From Azospirillum baldaniorum (GTDB lineage Bacteria; Pseudomonadota; Alphaproteobacteria; Azospirillales; Azospirillaceae): DNA of 64,000 bases. Below the pieces are notes generated by a model that was given only the letters and a program-made list of their open reading frames with translations, was not told where the DNA came from and made no database searches. The position numbers and the translations under genes were made by a program. The stretch's first letter is position 1; every line of letters starts with the position of its first letter. Location: the NCBI RefSeq assembly GCF_003119195.2, contig NZ_CP022260.1, positions 465,501 through 529,500 of the forward strand, given 5' to 3'. Shown here piece after piece: positions 17,032 to 26,121 of the stretch.

Positions 17032-18048
17032 TCAGCTCGGCTTGATACCGGCGGTCTGGATCACCTGCTTCCACTGCGCGTAGCCGGCGGCGATCTCCGC
17101 GTCGAAGGCCGCGGGCCCTTCGTTGACCAGGGCCATCCCCGCCTTTTCGGTGATGGCGACGTAGTCCTTGTCCTTGGCGAAGCCCACGATGTCGGCGTGC
17201 AGCCGGTCCACGACCGCCGTCGGCGTCGCCGACGGTGCCAGCAGGCCGAGCCAGGAGCGGGCGGCGAAGTCCTTCAATCCGGCTTCGCCGAAGGTCGGGA
17301 TCTCCGGCGCGAAGGGGCTGCGCTCCGGCAGCGCCACGGCCAGGGGCCGGATCTGGCCGGAACGGAAGTAGGGCAGGGCCGTGGACAGCACCAGGAATCC
17401 GGCCTGGATGCGCTTGCCCAGCAGTTCCGAGATGATTTCCCCTTGGCCCTTCAGCGGCACATGGACGATGTCGATCCCGGTGAGCTGCTGGAGGAAGGCG
17501 GTGCTGAGATGCTGGCCCGACCCGATGCCCGCCGTGCCGTAATTGTATTTGCCAGGGTTGGCCTTGATGTGGGCGAGAACCTCGGCGGCGTCCTTGCCGG
17601 GCAGCTCCGGATCGACGGCGAGCACGCTGGCCTGATCGGCGACCAGCACCACCGATTTGAAGTCCTTGAAGATGTCGTAGCGCACCGCCGTGGACAGAGC
17701 CGGCACCGTCACATGGTTCGACGAGGCGAACAGGAAGGTGTGGCCATCGGTGGACTTGGCGACGTAGTCGGTGCCGACCGCCGCCCCGGCGCCGGGCCGG
17801 TTCTCGACCACGAAGGGCTGCGGATGAAGCTTCGACAGCCGGTCGGCCAGCGCGCGGGCCAGCAGATCGGTGCCACCGCCGGGCGGGAAGGGAACGACCA
17901 GCCGCACCGGCTGCGTCGGCCAGGACGCGGGTGCCGCGGCCCGCGCCGCCGGGGCGGCGACCCCGGCCAGGGTGGTCGCGGCGGCGCCGGCCAGGGCAGC
18001 GGTCAGGAAGGAGCGCCGGTCAAGCGCGGGAAACCGATCTCGGGACAT
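17032..18048 (-). CDS. tctC: Tripartite tricarboxylate transporter binding protein (TctC/Bug family)
   Basis: Periplasmic binding protein of 338 residues. A twin-arginine signal is visible (LDRRSFLTAALAG) with cleavage near ARAAAP. The mature protein carries Bug-family blocks: PVRLVVPFPPGGGTDLLAR, VENRPGAGAAVGTDYVAK, and IVHVPLKGQGE. It should capture a carboxylate for the TctAB transporter encoded further downstream in the same operon. The RraA-like gene starts 8 bases after its stop. Confidence 0.9.
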   Translation of the reverse strand: MSRDRFPALDRRSFLTAALAGAAATTLAGVAAPAARAAAPASWPTQPVRLVVPFPPGGGTDLLARALADRLSKLHPQPFVVENRPGAGAAVGTDYVAKSTDGHTFLFASSNHVTVPALSTAVRYDIFKDFKSVVLVADQASVLAVDPELPGKDAAEVLAHIKANPGKYNYGTAGIGSGQHLSTAFLQQLTGIDIVHVPLKGQGEIISELLGKRIQAGFLVLSTALPYFRSGQIRPLAVALPERSPFAPEIPTFGEAGLKDFAARSWLGLLAPSATPTAVVDRLHADIVGFAKDKDYVAITEKAGMALVNEGPAAFDAEIAAGYAQWKQVIQTAGIKPS

Positions 18049-18067
18049 GGCGGTCCTTCGTCTTTCG

Positions 18068-18667
18068 TCAGCGGTTGGCGTCGAACGGTTCGGGATTGGG
18101 ATGGACGCCCAGCGCGCTGTTCACCCGGTTGGAGAAGTTGAAGTAGGCGGCAATGGCCGCGGCCTCCAAAATCTCCCGCTCCGACAGGCCCACCGCGCGC
18201 AGCCCGTCGAGGTCCGCCGGTTCGATGGTCCAGGGACGCTCGGTGATCAGCACCGCGTAATCGACGATGGCCCGTTCGCGCGGCGTCAGGTCGGCGCGGC
18301 GGTAGTTCACCTCCACCAGCCCGACGAAGCGGGGATCGCCGGTGATCTCGCGCAGCTTGCCGGCGTGCCCCCAGACGCAGGGCTCGCACCGGTTCTGCAC
18401 GCTGACGGCGAGCGCGATCAGCTCGCGCTCGCGGCCCGTCAGCCCGTCCGTGAAATCGACGGTCACCGACCGGCTGAGCGCTTCCTGCGCCAGGACCAGC
18501 GCCGGGATGTGCGCCAGCACCGATTGGGTGTTGCGGATGTAGCCGCGGACGGACACCGAATGCTCGAACAGGGCGTCGGTGCGGTCGTCCTGGGGCGGCG
18601 CGGGCAGGCGCAGCCAGGACACGCTCTCGGCGGCGGGGGCGGCAGCCGTCGTCTTCTTCACAGGCAT
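18068..18667 (-). CDS. Alkylhydroperoxidase AhpD / carboxymuconolactone decarboxylase family protein
   Basis: Cytoplasmic protein of 199 residues of the CMD/AhpD fold. The family motif is present as NRCEPCVWGH (CxxC followed by His), so a redox-active cysteine pair is retained. The C-terminal part ALGVHPNPEPF resembles uncharacterised peroxidase-related members. The ATG at 18665-18667 is preceded by a strong AGGAGG site, so I rejected an ATG 21 bases upstream. It lies between tctC and an RraA-like gene. A peroxidase or decarboxylase-like role is possible; context does not decide. Confidence 0.8.
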   Translation of the reverse strand: MPVKKTTAAAPAAESVSWLRLPAPPQDDRTDALFEHSVSVRGYIRNTQSVLAHIPALVLAQEALSRSVTVDFTDGLTGRERELIALAVSVQNRCEPCVWGHAGKLREITGDPRFVGLVEVNYRRADLTPRERAIVDYAVLITERPWTIEPADLDGLRAVGLSEREILEAAAIAAYFNFSNRVNSALGVHPNPEPFDANR

Positions 18668-18684
18668 CGTTCTGCTCCTCCTGT

Positions 18685-19359
18685 TCACGCTTGCAGGCTC
18701 TGGCCGGTCTGGGCCAGGAGCGCGTCGTAATTGCCGATGTCCCAGGTGGTCTTGCCGCTCTGGAGGTCGGCGCGCAGCCGCTCCTCCTTCTCCAGCCGGG
18801 CGCGGGAGGCCGTCAGGACGGCCTCGACCTCGTCCAGCGGAACGACGACGAGGCCGTCGTCGTCGCCGACGATCAGGTCGCCCGGATGCACCGTGACGCC
18901 GCCCACGACGATGGGCTGAGCGATCGGCCCCAGCGTCGCCTTCACCGTCCCCTTGATGGAGATGGCGCGGGAGAAGATCGGGAAGCCGATGTCGCGGATC
19001 GCCGCGGCGTCGCGGACGCCGCCGTTGGTCACCAGACCGGCGAGCCCCAGCGACTGGGCGGAGGTCGCCATCACGTCGCCGAACGAACCCTGCTCGGTGT
19101 AGTCGCCGGCGTCCACCACGAGGACGTCGCCCGGACGGGCCAGCTTCATCGCGGCGTGGATGGTCAGGTTGTCGCCCGGCTGGGTCTTCAGCGGGAAGGC
19201 GGCCCCGACGATGCGCAGGCCCGGCCAGATCGGCTTGATCGCCGAATCGACGGCGCCGCGGCGGCCCAGCGCCTCATGGACGGTGGCGGCGCCGATCGTC
19301 GCGAAGGCCGCGACCTGCTCGGGGGTGGGGCGGGGGAAATCGGTGCGGATGCTGGTCAT
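18685..19359 (-). CDS. RraA-like aldolase family protein
   Basis: RraA / HMG-CHA aldolase-like protein of 224 residues, the usual size. Visible blocks are ATVHEALGRRGAVDSAIKP, PGDNLTIHAAM, VLVVDAGDYTEQGSFGDVMA, VTNGGVRDAAAI and HPGDLIVGDDDGLVVVP. It is more similar to the copy at 27232 on the divergent operon than to the longer copy at 16241. In characterised relatives these proteins cleave 4-hydroxy-4-methyl-2-oxoglutarate or decarboxylate oxaloacetate. Here it directly follows an enolase-superfamily dehydratase, so it may act on the 2-keto product of that enzyme (inference). Confidence 0.83.
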   Translation of the reverse strand: MTSIRTDFPRPTPEQVAAFATIGAATVHEALGRRGAVDSAIKPIWPGLRIVGAAFPLKTQPGDNLTIHAAMKLARPGDVLVVDAGDYTEQGSFGDVMATSAQSLGLAGLVTNGGVRDAAAIRDIGFPIFSRAISIKGTVKATLGPIAQPIVVGGVTVHPGDLIVGDDDGLVVVPLDEVEAVLTASRARLEKEERLRADLQSGKTTWDIGNYDALLAQTGQSLQA

Positions 19360-19383
19360 GTCGGAATGGCTCCCAAGCCCGCG

Positions 19384-20577
19384 TCACGCGGTCGCGGCGA
19401 TTTTGAAGGTAGAGGGGGGACCGCGGCGGGGGAACTCGTCGCGGTGGTCGCGCAACCCCTTGCCCGACAGCGGTTGATAGGGGTGACGGCGCAGCACCTC
19501 GACATCGAGATCGACGCCCAGGCCCGGCGTGTCGGGGATGTCGACGTAGCCGTCGGCGATGGTCAGCCCCTGAAGGGCCAGCTCCCGCGTCGGCTCGACG
19601 AGGTTCACGAACAGCTCGGCAATGGTGAAGTTGGTGACCAGCGCCGACAGGTGGACCGTCGCGGCCAGACCGACGATGGGGCTGTTGAAGTTGTGCGGGC
19701 TGACCGCGATGGAATGCGGCTGCGCCAATGCTGCGATGTCGAGCATGGCGAGGATGCCGCCGACGGCGCTGATGTCCGGGTTGATGATGTCGGCGGCGCG
19801 CTTCTCGAACAGCGGCAGATATTGCTCCTTGGTGTAGAGCGCTTCGCCCGACACGATGGGGACGTTGGTCGTGCGCCGCACCTCCGCCGTCAGGTCGAGG
19901 TTTTCCGGCGGGCAGGGCTCCTCGTACCAGGCGATGCCGAATTCGCGCAGGCGCTCGATCAGGCGGATCGCGTGGTTCGGCGACAGGCGGCGGTGGCCGT
20001 CGATGAGCAGTTCCACGTTCGGGCCGACCGCCTCGCGCACCGCGCGGACGTTCTCCACGGCGTGGTCGAGGTCCTTCGGATCGACGTAGTTGCGCCACGG
20101 GCCGGGGATCGGGTCCCATTTCAGCGCGTCGTAGCCCTGCGCCACCACCGCGGCGGCGCGGTTCGCGGTGTCGTCGATGGAGGACGCGCCGAACCACCAG
20201 CCGTTGGCGTAGACCCGGATCTTCTCGCGGACGGCGCCGCCCAGCAGCTTGTGCACCGGCAGGCCGGCGCGCTTGCCGACGATGTCCCAGGACGCGATCT
20301 CGACCGCGCTCAGCGCGCACAGGAAGTCGACGGAGGTCCGGCGGATCGAGAAATCGTCGAGCAGTGTCTGGGCGAGCTGGCGGATGTTCCAGATCTCGCG
20401 CCCGATCAGAAGCGGTGCGATGGCGTCCACATAGGCGGCGACGACCTTTTCCTTGCCCGCGGTGACGTAGCCCTCGCCCCAGCCGTAAATCCCGCTCTCC
20501 GTTTCGATGCGAACGAAAAGAAGATTCTTGGCGCGGCCAGGATTGAAGAAAAAGCTCTCAACCCTCGCGATCTTCAT
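19384..20577 (-). CDS. Enolase-superfamily dehydratase (mandelate racemase/galactonate dehydratase-like)
   Basis: Mg-dependent sugar-acid dehydratase or racemase of 397 residues. Metal ligands and bases are visible in order: LLIDGH (Asp, with a His two residues later, as in galactonate dehydratase), WYEEP (Glu), VSGEALYT (Glu), NPDISAVGG (Asp) and SPHNFNSP (His). The pattern suggests dehydration of an acid sugar to a 2-keto-3-deoxy acid. The start is ATG 20575-20577 after GGGAG; an earlier in-frame ATG lacks a good site. It is the first gene of an eight-gene minus-strand operon. The precise sugar acid is unknown. Confidence 0.85.
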   Translation of the reverse strand: MKIARVESFFFNPGRAKNLLFVRIETESGIYGWGEGYVTAGKEKVVAAYVDAIAPLLIGREIWNIRQLAQTLLDDFSIRRTSVDFLCALSAVEIASWDIVGKRAGLPVHKLLGGAVREKIRVYANGWWFGASSIDDTANRAAAVVAQGYDALKWDPIPGPWRNYVDPKDLDHAVENVRAVREAVGPNVELLIDGHRRLSPNHAIRLIERLREFGIAWYEEPCPPENLDLTAEVRRTTNVPIVSGEALYTKEQYLPLFEKRAADIINPDISAVGGILAMLDIAALAQPHSIAVSPHNFNSPIVGLAATVHLSALVTNFTIAELFVNLVEPTRELALQGLTIADGYVDIPDTPGLGVDLDVEVLRRHPYQPLSGKGLRDHRDEFPRRGPPSTFKIAATA

Positions 20578-20851
20578 GAGAACTCCCAGGGTATGAAGCG
20601 CCGCCGTCGAAGGAACGGCCACGCGCAGTCAATGAGATGACTTCGACCGGAAGCGAGTGCCGCCGGATTTTTTCTGAAAAGACGGTAGTTTTTCTCCGGG
20701 CGTGGAAACAACAGTCCCGCCCTGTATCGAGAGCAGACTATTGCCTATAGACAGAGTAGGAATCAAGAGGTAAATTACAAATCAAGAGACGATCGGTTCA
20801 TCCGATTTTCCAATCATGAAAATGTGCAAAAGCACCCCCAGAGCTGCAACC
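20578..20851. promoter_or_regulatory. Divergent promoter region with 9-base direct repeat
   Basis: AT-rich gap between the dehydratase operon (minus) and the dipeptide-type ABC operon (plus). AATCAAGAG is repeated at 20761-20769 and 20780-20788, a 19-base offset. An inverted repeat ATCGG-TTCAT-CCGAT lies at 20792-20806 just before the first possible ATG of the permease gene. These are candidate operators for a shared regulator that is not obvious in the window. Confidence 0.45.
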
Positions 20852-21826
20852 ATGACGTTATTCGCTTTCACCGTGCGGCGGACGCTCGCGGCCGCGCCGA
20901 TGGTCATCGTCATGATCGTCGTGAACTTCCTGCTGCTGAAGGCGGTCCCCGGCGATCTGGTCGATGTGATGGCCGGCGAGAGCGGGATCGCCACGGCGGA
21001 GCAGATGGCCGATCTGCGCGCGCGGTTCGGGCTGGACCGCTCGGCGCTCGACCAGTTCCAGGCCTATCTGTCCCAGCTCCTGCGGTTCGATCTGGGCTTC
21101 TCCTTCCGCTACAACCGGCCCATCGCCGACCTTGTGCTGGAGCGGTTGCCGGCGACGGCGCTGCTCGTCACCGTGGCGGTTCTGGCGGCGGTGGCCGTCG
21201 GCGTGGCGGCGGGGGTCCTGGCCGGGCGCCGTCCGGGGGGCCGCTTCGACCGGGCGGTGTCCGTCCTGTCCTCCCTGATCTTCGCCGTGCCGTCCTTCTG
21301 GATCGGGCTTGTCGGGATCGTGCTGTTCGCCGTCCAGCTGCGCTGGCTCCCCATTGGTGGCTACGCCACGGTGGGCGCGCCGGGCGCCGGCTGGCCGCAC
21401 GCGGTGGACGTCGCCGCCCATCTCGTGCTTCCCGCCGCCACGCTGGGGCTGGGCTACGCCGCCCTCTACGCGCGGGTCACGCGGGCCGCGGTGATCGAGA
21501 CGAGCCGGCTGGATTTCGTGCGCACCGCGCGGGCCAAGGGCATTTCCGAGACGCGGGTGACGCTGCGGCACATCCTGCGCAACGCGCTGCTCCCCGTGGT
21601 GACTCTGAGCGGCCTGAAGCTCGGCTCGATGCTGGGCGGGGCGGTGGTGGAGACGGTGTTCTCCTGGCCCGGCCTGGGGCGTCTCGCCTTCGAGGCGGTG
21701 GCCGACCGCGACGTGAACCTGCTGCTCAGCCTCTTTCTCTGCAATTCGCTTCTGGTGATCGTCATGGGCATCCTCGTCGACGTCTCCTACGCCGCGCTCG
21801 ACCCGCGGATCGAGGTGACGGCGTGA
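20852..21826 (+). CDS. Dipeptide/oligopeptide-type ABC permease (DppB family)
   Basis: Inner-membrane permease of 324 residues from the ATG at 20852. The protein opens with the family form FTVRRTLAAAPM then VNFLLLKAVPGDLVDVM, and the coupling loop lies in VRTARAKGISETRVTLRHIL. An in-frame ATG at 20816 would add 12 residues; neither start has a convincing Shine-Dalgarno site, and I chose 20852 by fit to the family. It is the first gene of a five-gene importer followed by two enzyme genes. Family members import peptides, nickel or sugar acids, so the ligand is open. Confidence 0.87.
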   Translation: MTLFAFTVRRTLAAAPMVIVMIVVNFLLLKAVPGDLVDVMAGESGIATAEQMADLRARFGLDRSALDQFQAYLSQLLRFDLGFSFRYNRPIADLVLERLPATALLVTVAVLAAVAVGVAAGVLAGRRPGGRFDRAVSVLSSLIFAVPSFWIGLVGIVLFAVQLRWLPIGGYATVGAPGAGWPHAVDVAAHLVLPAATLGLGYAALYARVTRAAVIETSRLDFVRTARAKGISETRVTLRHILRNALLPVVTLSGLKLGSMLGGAVVETVFSWPGLGRLAFEAVADRDVNLLLSLFLCNSLLVIVMGILVDVSYAALDPRIEVTA

Positions 21827-22653
21827 GCGCACGGTTCTCCTTTTCCACGCCTTCCACGTTGCGGCTGGGGGTGCTCTGCGTGGCGCTCCTCGCCCTGCTG
21901 GCGGCGGCGGCCGGCCTGCTGCGGCCGGGCGATCCCATGGCGATGGTCGGGCCGCGTGGTCTGTGGCCGCTGACCGACGGCGCCTTCCCGCTCGGCACCG
22001 ACCAGCTCGGGCGGGACGTGGCGGCGCAGCTCCTGTTCGGGGCGCGGGTGTCGCTGGCGGTCGGCGTCGGGGCTGCCGCGGTGGCGACGCTGATCGGCGT
22101 CGGGCTGGGCGCCGTGGCGGGCTATTTCGGCGGGGTGGCGGACCATCTGCTGTCGCGGCTGTGCGACTATGTCCAGACGCTGCCGTCTTTCCTGTTGTCC
22201 ATGGTCCTGGTCGCCGTGCTGGCGCCGTCCATCGGCAGCGTGATGCTCGCCATCGGCCTGACCTCCTGGCCGGAGATCGCCCGGTTGACGCGGGCGGAGG
22301 TGCTGCGGATACGCAACGCCGACTGGGTGCTGGCGGCGCGGACGATGGGGCTGGGCCACGGCCACATCCTGCTGAACCATGTGCTGCCCAACGGCATCGC
22401 CCCGGTGGTGGCGATGATCACCGCGGTGGTCGCCCACGCTGTTCTGGTGGAGGCGGCGTTGGCCTTCCTCGGCCTCGGCGACCCGAACCTCGTGTCCTGG
22501 GGGGCGATGATCGGCAACGCGCGGCCTCTGCTGCGCACGCTGTGGTACCTGATGGCGCTGCCCGGCCTCGCCATCTTCGCCACGGTGATGGTCTTCACCC
22601 TGCTGGGCAACGGCCTGTCGGAGCGGCTCGACCCGCGGGAGGCCGCGCGATGA
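21823..22653 (+). CDS. Dipeptide/oligopeptide-type ABC permease (DppC family)
   Basis: Second permease of the importer, 276 residues. The GTG start at 21823-21825 overlaps the preceding stop (GTGA). The family block LGTDQLGRDV is present about 60 residues in, and the coupling loop lies in LAARTMGLGHGHILLNHVLP. About six hydrophobic segments are expected. The ATPase gene overlaps its end by 4 bases. Confidence 0.88.
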   Translation: MSARFSFSTPSTLRLGVLCVALLALLAAAAGLLRPGDPMAMVGPRGLWPLTDGAFPLGTDQLGRDVAAQLLFGARVSLAVGVGAAAVATLIGVGLGAVAGYFGGVADHLLSRLCDYVQTLPSFLLSMVLVAVLAPSIGSVMLAIGLTSWPEIARLTRAEVLRIRNADWVLAARTMGLGHGHILLNHVLPNGIAPVVAMITAVVAHAVLVEAALAFLGLGDPNLVSWGAMIGNARPLLRTLWYLMALPGLAIFATVMVFTLLGNGLSERLDPREAAR

Positions 22654-23516
22654 CCCCTGGTAAACCGTTGGCGGCCGAACCGCTGATCGCGGTGCGCGAC
22701 CTGTCGATCGCCTTTGCGGGCACCAGGGCGGTGGACGGCCTCTCCTTCACCGTGAGGGCGGGCGAGGTGACGGCGCTGGTCGGGGAAAGCGGCAGCGGCA
22801 AGACGGTCACCGGCCTGTCCATCGCCGGGCTGGCTCCGCCGGAGGCGCGGATCACCGGCCGCGTGACCCTGGCCGGTGCGGACATCCTCGGCCGGACGCC
22901 CCGTCAGAGGCGCTTGGCCGGGCATCCCGCGGTGTCGATGGTTTTCCAGGACCCGCAGGCGGCGCTCAACCCCGTCCTGACCATCGGCGACCAGATCGTC
23001 GAGGCCGTGCGCGCCGACGGGCGGACCGGCGCCCGCGCCGCCGCCGCCCGTGCGCTGGAGCTGCTCGATCTGGTGCGCATCCCCGAGCCGGGGCGCCGCT
23101 TCTCCGAGTACCCGCACCGCCTGTCGGGCGGGATGCGCCAGCGCGTGGTGATCGCCCTGGCGCTGGCCACGTCGCCGGTCGCGCTGGTCGCCGACGAGCC
23201 GACGACGGCGCTCGACGTCACCATCCAGGCGCAGATCCTCCAGCTTCTGATCCGGTTAAAGGACGAGCTTGGCATGGCGCTGTTGCTCATCACCCACGAC
23301 CTGGGCGTGGTGGCCGAGGCGGCGGACCGCGTCCTGCTGATGCGCGACGGGCGGCTGCTGGAGGACCGTAGCGTCCGCGATTTCTTCGACGGTCCCCGCC
23401 ACCCCTACGGCCGCGCTCTGCTGGCCGCGCGGCCGGGACGCCGGACGCGCGGGGGACCCAGGCCGCGCCTCGCCGACACCTCGGTGCCTTTTGTGATCTC
23501 CGGGGAAGGGGGCTGA
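22650..23516 (+). CDS. Dipeptide/oligopeptide-type ABC ATPase (DppD family)
   Basis: First ATPase of the importer, 288 residues. Walker A is GESGSGKT, the Q-loop VFQDPQAALNP, the signature LSGGMRQR, Walker B VALVADEPTTALD, and the H-loop LITHDLGVVAEAADR. The oligopeptide C-terminal extension is short and lacks the Cys cluster seen in the next ATPase. It starts with ATGA overlap on the permease stop. Confidence 0.9.
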   Translation: MTPGKPLAAEPLIAVRDLSIAFAGTRAVDGLSFTVRAGEVTALVGESGSGKTVTGLSIAGLAPPEARITGRVTLAGADILGRTPRQRRLAGHPAVSMVFQDPQAALNPVLTIGDQIVEAVRADGRTGARAAAARALELLDLVRIPEPGRRFSEYPHRLSGGMRQRVVIALALATSPVALVADEPTTALDVTIQAQILQLLIRLKDELGMALLLITHDLGVVAEAADRVLLMRDGRLLEDRSVRDFFDGPRHPYGRALLAARPGRRTRGGPRPRLADTSVPFVISGEGG

Positions 23517-23518
23517 GC

Positions 23519-24520
23519 ATGCTGACCATCAAAAAGCTCCGCGTCACCCACCGGACGCGCAACGGCACCGTCCACGCGGTGGACGGAGTGGACCTCACCC
23601 TGCGGCGCGGCGAGACGCTGGGGCTGGTCGGGGAGTCCGGCTGCGGGAAATCCACGCTGGCGCGGGCGGTGATGCGCCTGACCGCCCCGGCGTCGGGCCG
23701 CATCCTCCTCGACGGGACCGACGTGACGCGGCTGACGGGGAGGGCGGCGGCGCCCTTCACCGCCAGGGTCCAGATGGTCTTCCAGGACCCTGCCGCCTCG
23801 CTCGATCCGCGCTACACGGTGGCGCGGGCCATCGCCGAACCGCTGCTGCCCACCGTCCGCGACGCGGCGGAGCGGGCGCGGCGGGTGGTGGCGCTGATGG
23901 ACGACGTCGGGTTGGCCCGCGCGCTGGCCGACCGCTTCCCGCACCAGCTCTCCGGTGGGCAGAGGCAACGCGTGGCCATCGCCCGCGCCATCGCGCCCCG
24001 GCCCGATTTCGTCGTCCTCGACGAGCCGGTCTCGGCGCTCGACGTGTCCCTGCAGGCCCAGGTGCTGAACCTGCTGGTCGATCTCCAGGAGCGGCATGGG
24101 CTGGCCTACCTGTTCATCGGCCACGACATCGGCGTCGTCCGCCACATGGCCGACCGGGTGGCCGTGATGTATCTCGGGCGGGTGGTCGAGATCGGCGACT
24201 GGTCCGACGTGGTGGACGAGCCCGCCCATCCCTACACCCGCGCGTTGATGGCCGCGGCCCCCGCCGCCCACCCGGACGCGGGACGCGCCGCGACCAGGAC
24301 CGTCCTGGCGGGCGAGTTGCCCAGCCCCTTTGCCCCGCCGCCGGGCTGCGCCTTCCACACCCGCTGTCCGCTCGCCGTCGAGCGCTGCCGGCGCGAGGCG
24401 CCCGCCCTGCGTGACGCCGCCGACGGCCGCCGCGTCGCCTGCCATCTGGCCCCGACGCCATCGGCCGAAACAATTCCGACCGAAACCAACACCTTTCGTC
24501 CCCTGAGGAGACTTCCGTGA
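23519..24520 (+). CDS. Dipeptide/oligopeptide-type ABC ATPase (DppF family)
   Basis: Second ATPase of the importer, 333 residues. Walker A is GESGCGKST, the Q-loop MVFQDPAASLDP, the signature LSGGQRQR and Walker B VVLDEPVSALD. The C-terminal oligo_HPY-type region is present, with HPYTRALMAA and the cysteine-containing GCAFHTRCPLAVERCRRE, which in relatives can hold an Fe-S cluster. It begins 2 bases after the preceding stop and overlaps the binding-protein gene by 4 bases. Confidence 0.9.
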   Translation: MLTIKKLRVTHRTRNGTVHAVDGVDLTLRRGETLGLVGESGCGKSTLARAVMRLTAPASGRILLDGTDVTRLTGRAAAPFTARVQMVFQDPAASLDPRYTVARAIAEPLLPTVRDAAERARRVVALMDDVGLARALADRFPHQLSGGQRQRVAIARAIAPRPDFVVLDEPVSALDVSLQAQVLNLLVDLQERHGLAYLFIGHDIGVVRHMADRVAVMYLGRVVEIGDWSDVVDEPAHPYTRALMAAAPAAHPDAGRAATRTVLAGELPSPFAPPPGCAFHTRCPLAVERCRREAPALRDAADGRRVACHLAPTPSAETIPTETNTFRPLRRLP

Positions 24521-26121
24521 TCCCCATCGAACGCCGTTCCTTCCTCGCCCTGACCCTTGGGGCCTCCGTCCTCGCCGCCGGGGCGGGGCGCGCCTTAGCC
24601 GCGGCGGGGCCGGTGAAGGGGGGGACGCTGATCGCGGTCATCAACCCGGAACCCCCGATCCTCACCAACACCGTCAACAACCACTTCAGCGTCAACGTGG
24701 TGTCGCCGAACATCTACGACGGGCTGCTGAGCTACGATCAGCAGATGAACCCGATCCCCGCCCTGGCGGAGCGGTTCGAGCTGTCGCCCGACAAGCTCTC
24801 GATCACCTTCCACCTGCGCAAGGGCGTCACCTGGCACGACGGCACGCCCTTCACCTCCCGGGACGTGGCCTACAGCGTGCTGGAGCTGTGGAAGAAGCAC
24901 CACCCGCGCGGCCGCACCACCTTCGGCGACGTGACGGCGGTGGAGACGCCGGACGCATTGACGGCGGTCCTGCGCCTGTCCCGCCCCTCGGCGATCATCC
25001 TGAACGCGCTGTCCGCCGCGGAATCGCAGGTGCTTCCCGCCCACCTCTACGAGAACACCGACCCCCGGACCAACCCGCGCAACATCAACCCGGTCGGCAC
25101 CGGCCCCTTCCGCTTCGTGGAGTGGAAGCGCGGCGAGTACATCGCCTTCGAGCGCAATCCCACCTACTGGGACGTCGGCAAGCCTTATGTGGACCGTCTG
25201 ATCTTCCGCATCATCCCCGACGCCGCGTCGCGCGCCGCGGCCTTCGAAACCGGGGAGGTGGTCTACGGCCCCTTCGACCCGATCCCGCTGGCCGACGCGG
25301 CCCGCCTGCGCGCCAACCCCGAACTGGCGCTGACCACCGCCGGCTATCAATGGCTGTCGCCCTTCTTCACCTTCGAATTCAACGTCAAATCCAAGATCAC
25401 CGGCGATGTGCGGGTCCGCCGGGCCATCGCCCACGCCATCGACCGCAAGGGGCTGATCGAGGCCGCGTGGTACGGCTTCGGCACCCCGGCGACCGGCCCG
25501 ATCCCGCATTACCAGAAAGCCTACACCAAGGACGTGGCCGGCTATCCCTTCGACCCCGCGGCGGCGGAACGGCTGTTGGACGAGGCGGGGTACCGGCGCG
25601 GTGCCGACGGAGTCCGCTTCGCGCTGTGGCACGACTATTCCAACGACACCGAGTCCCAGCAGAACACCGCGGAGTTCCTGCGCCAGAACCTGAAGGCGGT
25701 GGGCATCGACCTGAAGCTGCGCGCCGCCGACCTGCCGACCTATTACAAGCGGGTCTACACCAATTACGATTACGACACCCGCTCCGGCCAGTTCTCGGCG
25801 ATGATCGACCCGTCGCTGGGGCTGTACCGGCTCTACGCCACCAGCTCCATCGCGCCGGGCGTGCCGAATACCAACGGCGCCCAGTATTCCAACCCCGAGC
25901 TGGACGCGGTGATCGAGACGGCGCTGCGCGAATCCGATCCGGCCAAGCGGACGGAGGCGTTCCACGCCTGGCAGCGCATCGCCATGACCGACCTGCCGAA
26001 CATCCCGCTGTTCGAGCTGGAGCGCGTCACGCTGCACAGCCGCCGGGTCAAGGGGCTGGAGGACCGGCCCGACGCCGCCTTCTCCTCGCTGAAGAACCTG
26101 TGGCTGGAGGGCGGGGCGTGA
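24517..26121 (+). CDS. Dipeptide/oligopeptide-type ABC solute-binding protein (SBP_bac_5)
   Basis: Periplasmic binding protein of 534 residues, the usual size of family 5. A twin-arginine signal is visible (ERRSFLALTLG) with cleavage near RALAAAG. Family features include VVSPNIYDGLLSYD, LRKGVTWHDGTPFTSRDV, NPVGTGPFRFVEWKRGE and RRAIAHAIDRKGLIEA. Export by Tat is an inference from the two arginines. The gene ends in a GTGA overlap with the PanE-like reductase, so import and metabolism are coupled in one transcript. The ligand may be an organic acid rather than a peptide, given the enzymes. Confidence 0.9.
   Translation: MIPIERRSFLALTLGASVLAAGAGRALAAAGPVKGGTLIAVINPEPPILTNTVNNHFSVNVVSPNIYDGLLSYDQQMNPIPALAERFELSPDKLSITFHLRKGVTWHDGTPFTSRDVAYSVLELWKKHHPRGRTTFGDVTAVETPDALTAVLRLSRPSAIILNALSAAESQVLPAHLYENTDPRTNPRNINPVGTGPFRFVEWKRGEYIAFERNPTYWDVGKPYVDRLIFRIIPDAASRAAAFETGEVVYGPFDPIPLADAARLRANPELALTTAGYQWLSPFFTFEFNVKSKITGDVRVRRAIAHAIDRKGLIEAAWYGFGTPATGPIPHYQKAYTKDVAGYPFDPAAAERLLDEAGYRRGADGVRFALWHDYSNDTESQQNTAEFLRQNLKAVGIDLKLRAADLPTYYKRVYTNYDYDTRSGQFSAMIDPSLGLYRLYATSSIAPGVPNTNGAQYSNPELDAVIETALRESDPAKRTEAFHAWQRIAMTDLPNIPLFELERVTLHSRRVKGLEDRPDAAFSSLKNLWLEGGA

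Noticed and set aside
18691..20640. Plus-strand open frame of about 650 residues
   Set aside because: Antisense to the RraA-like and enolase-superfamily genes and without recognisable motifs.
20816..20851. Upstream start of the DppB-type permease
   Set aside because: It would add 12 hydrophilic residues not expected in the family and has no ribosome site; 20852 fits better, though neither is certain.
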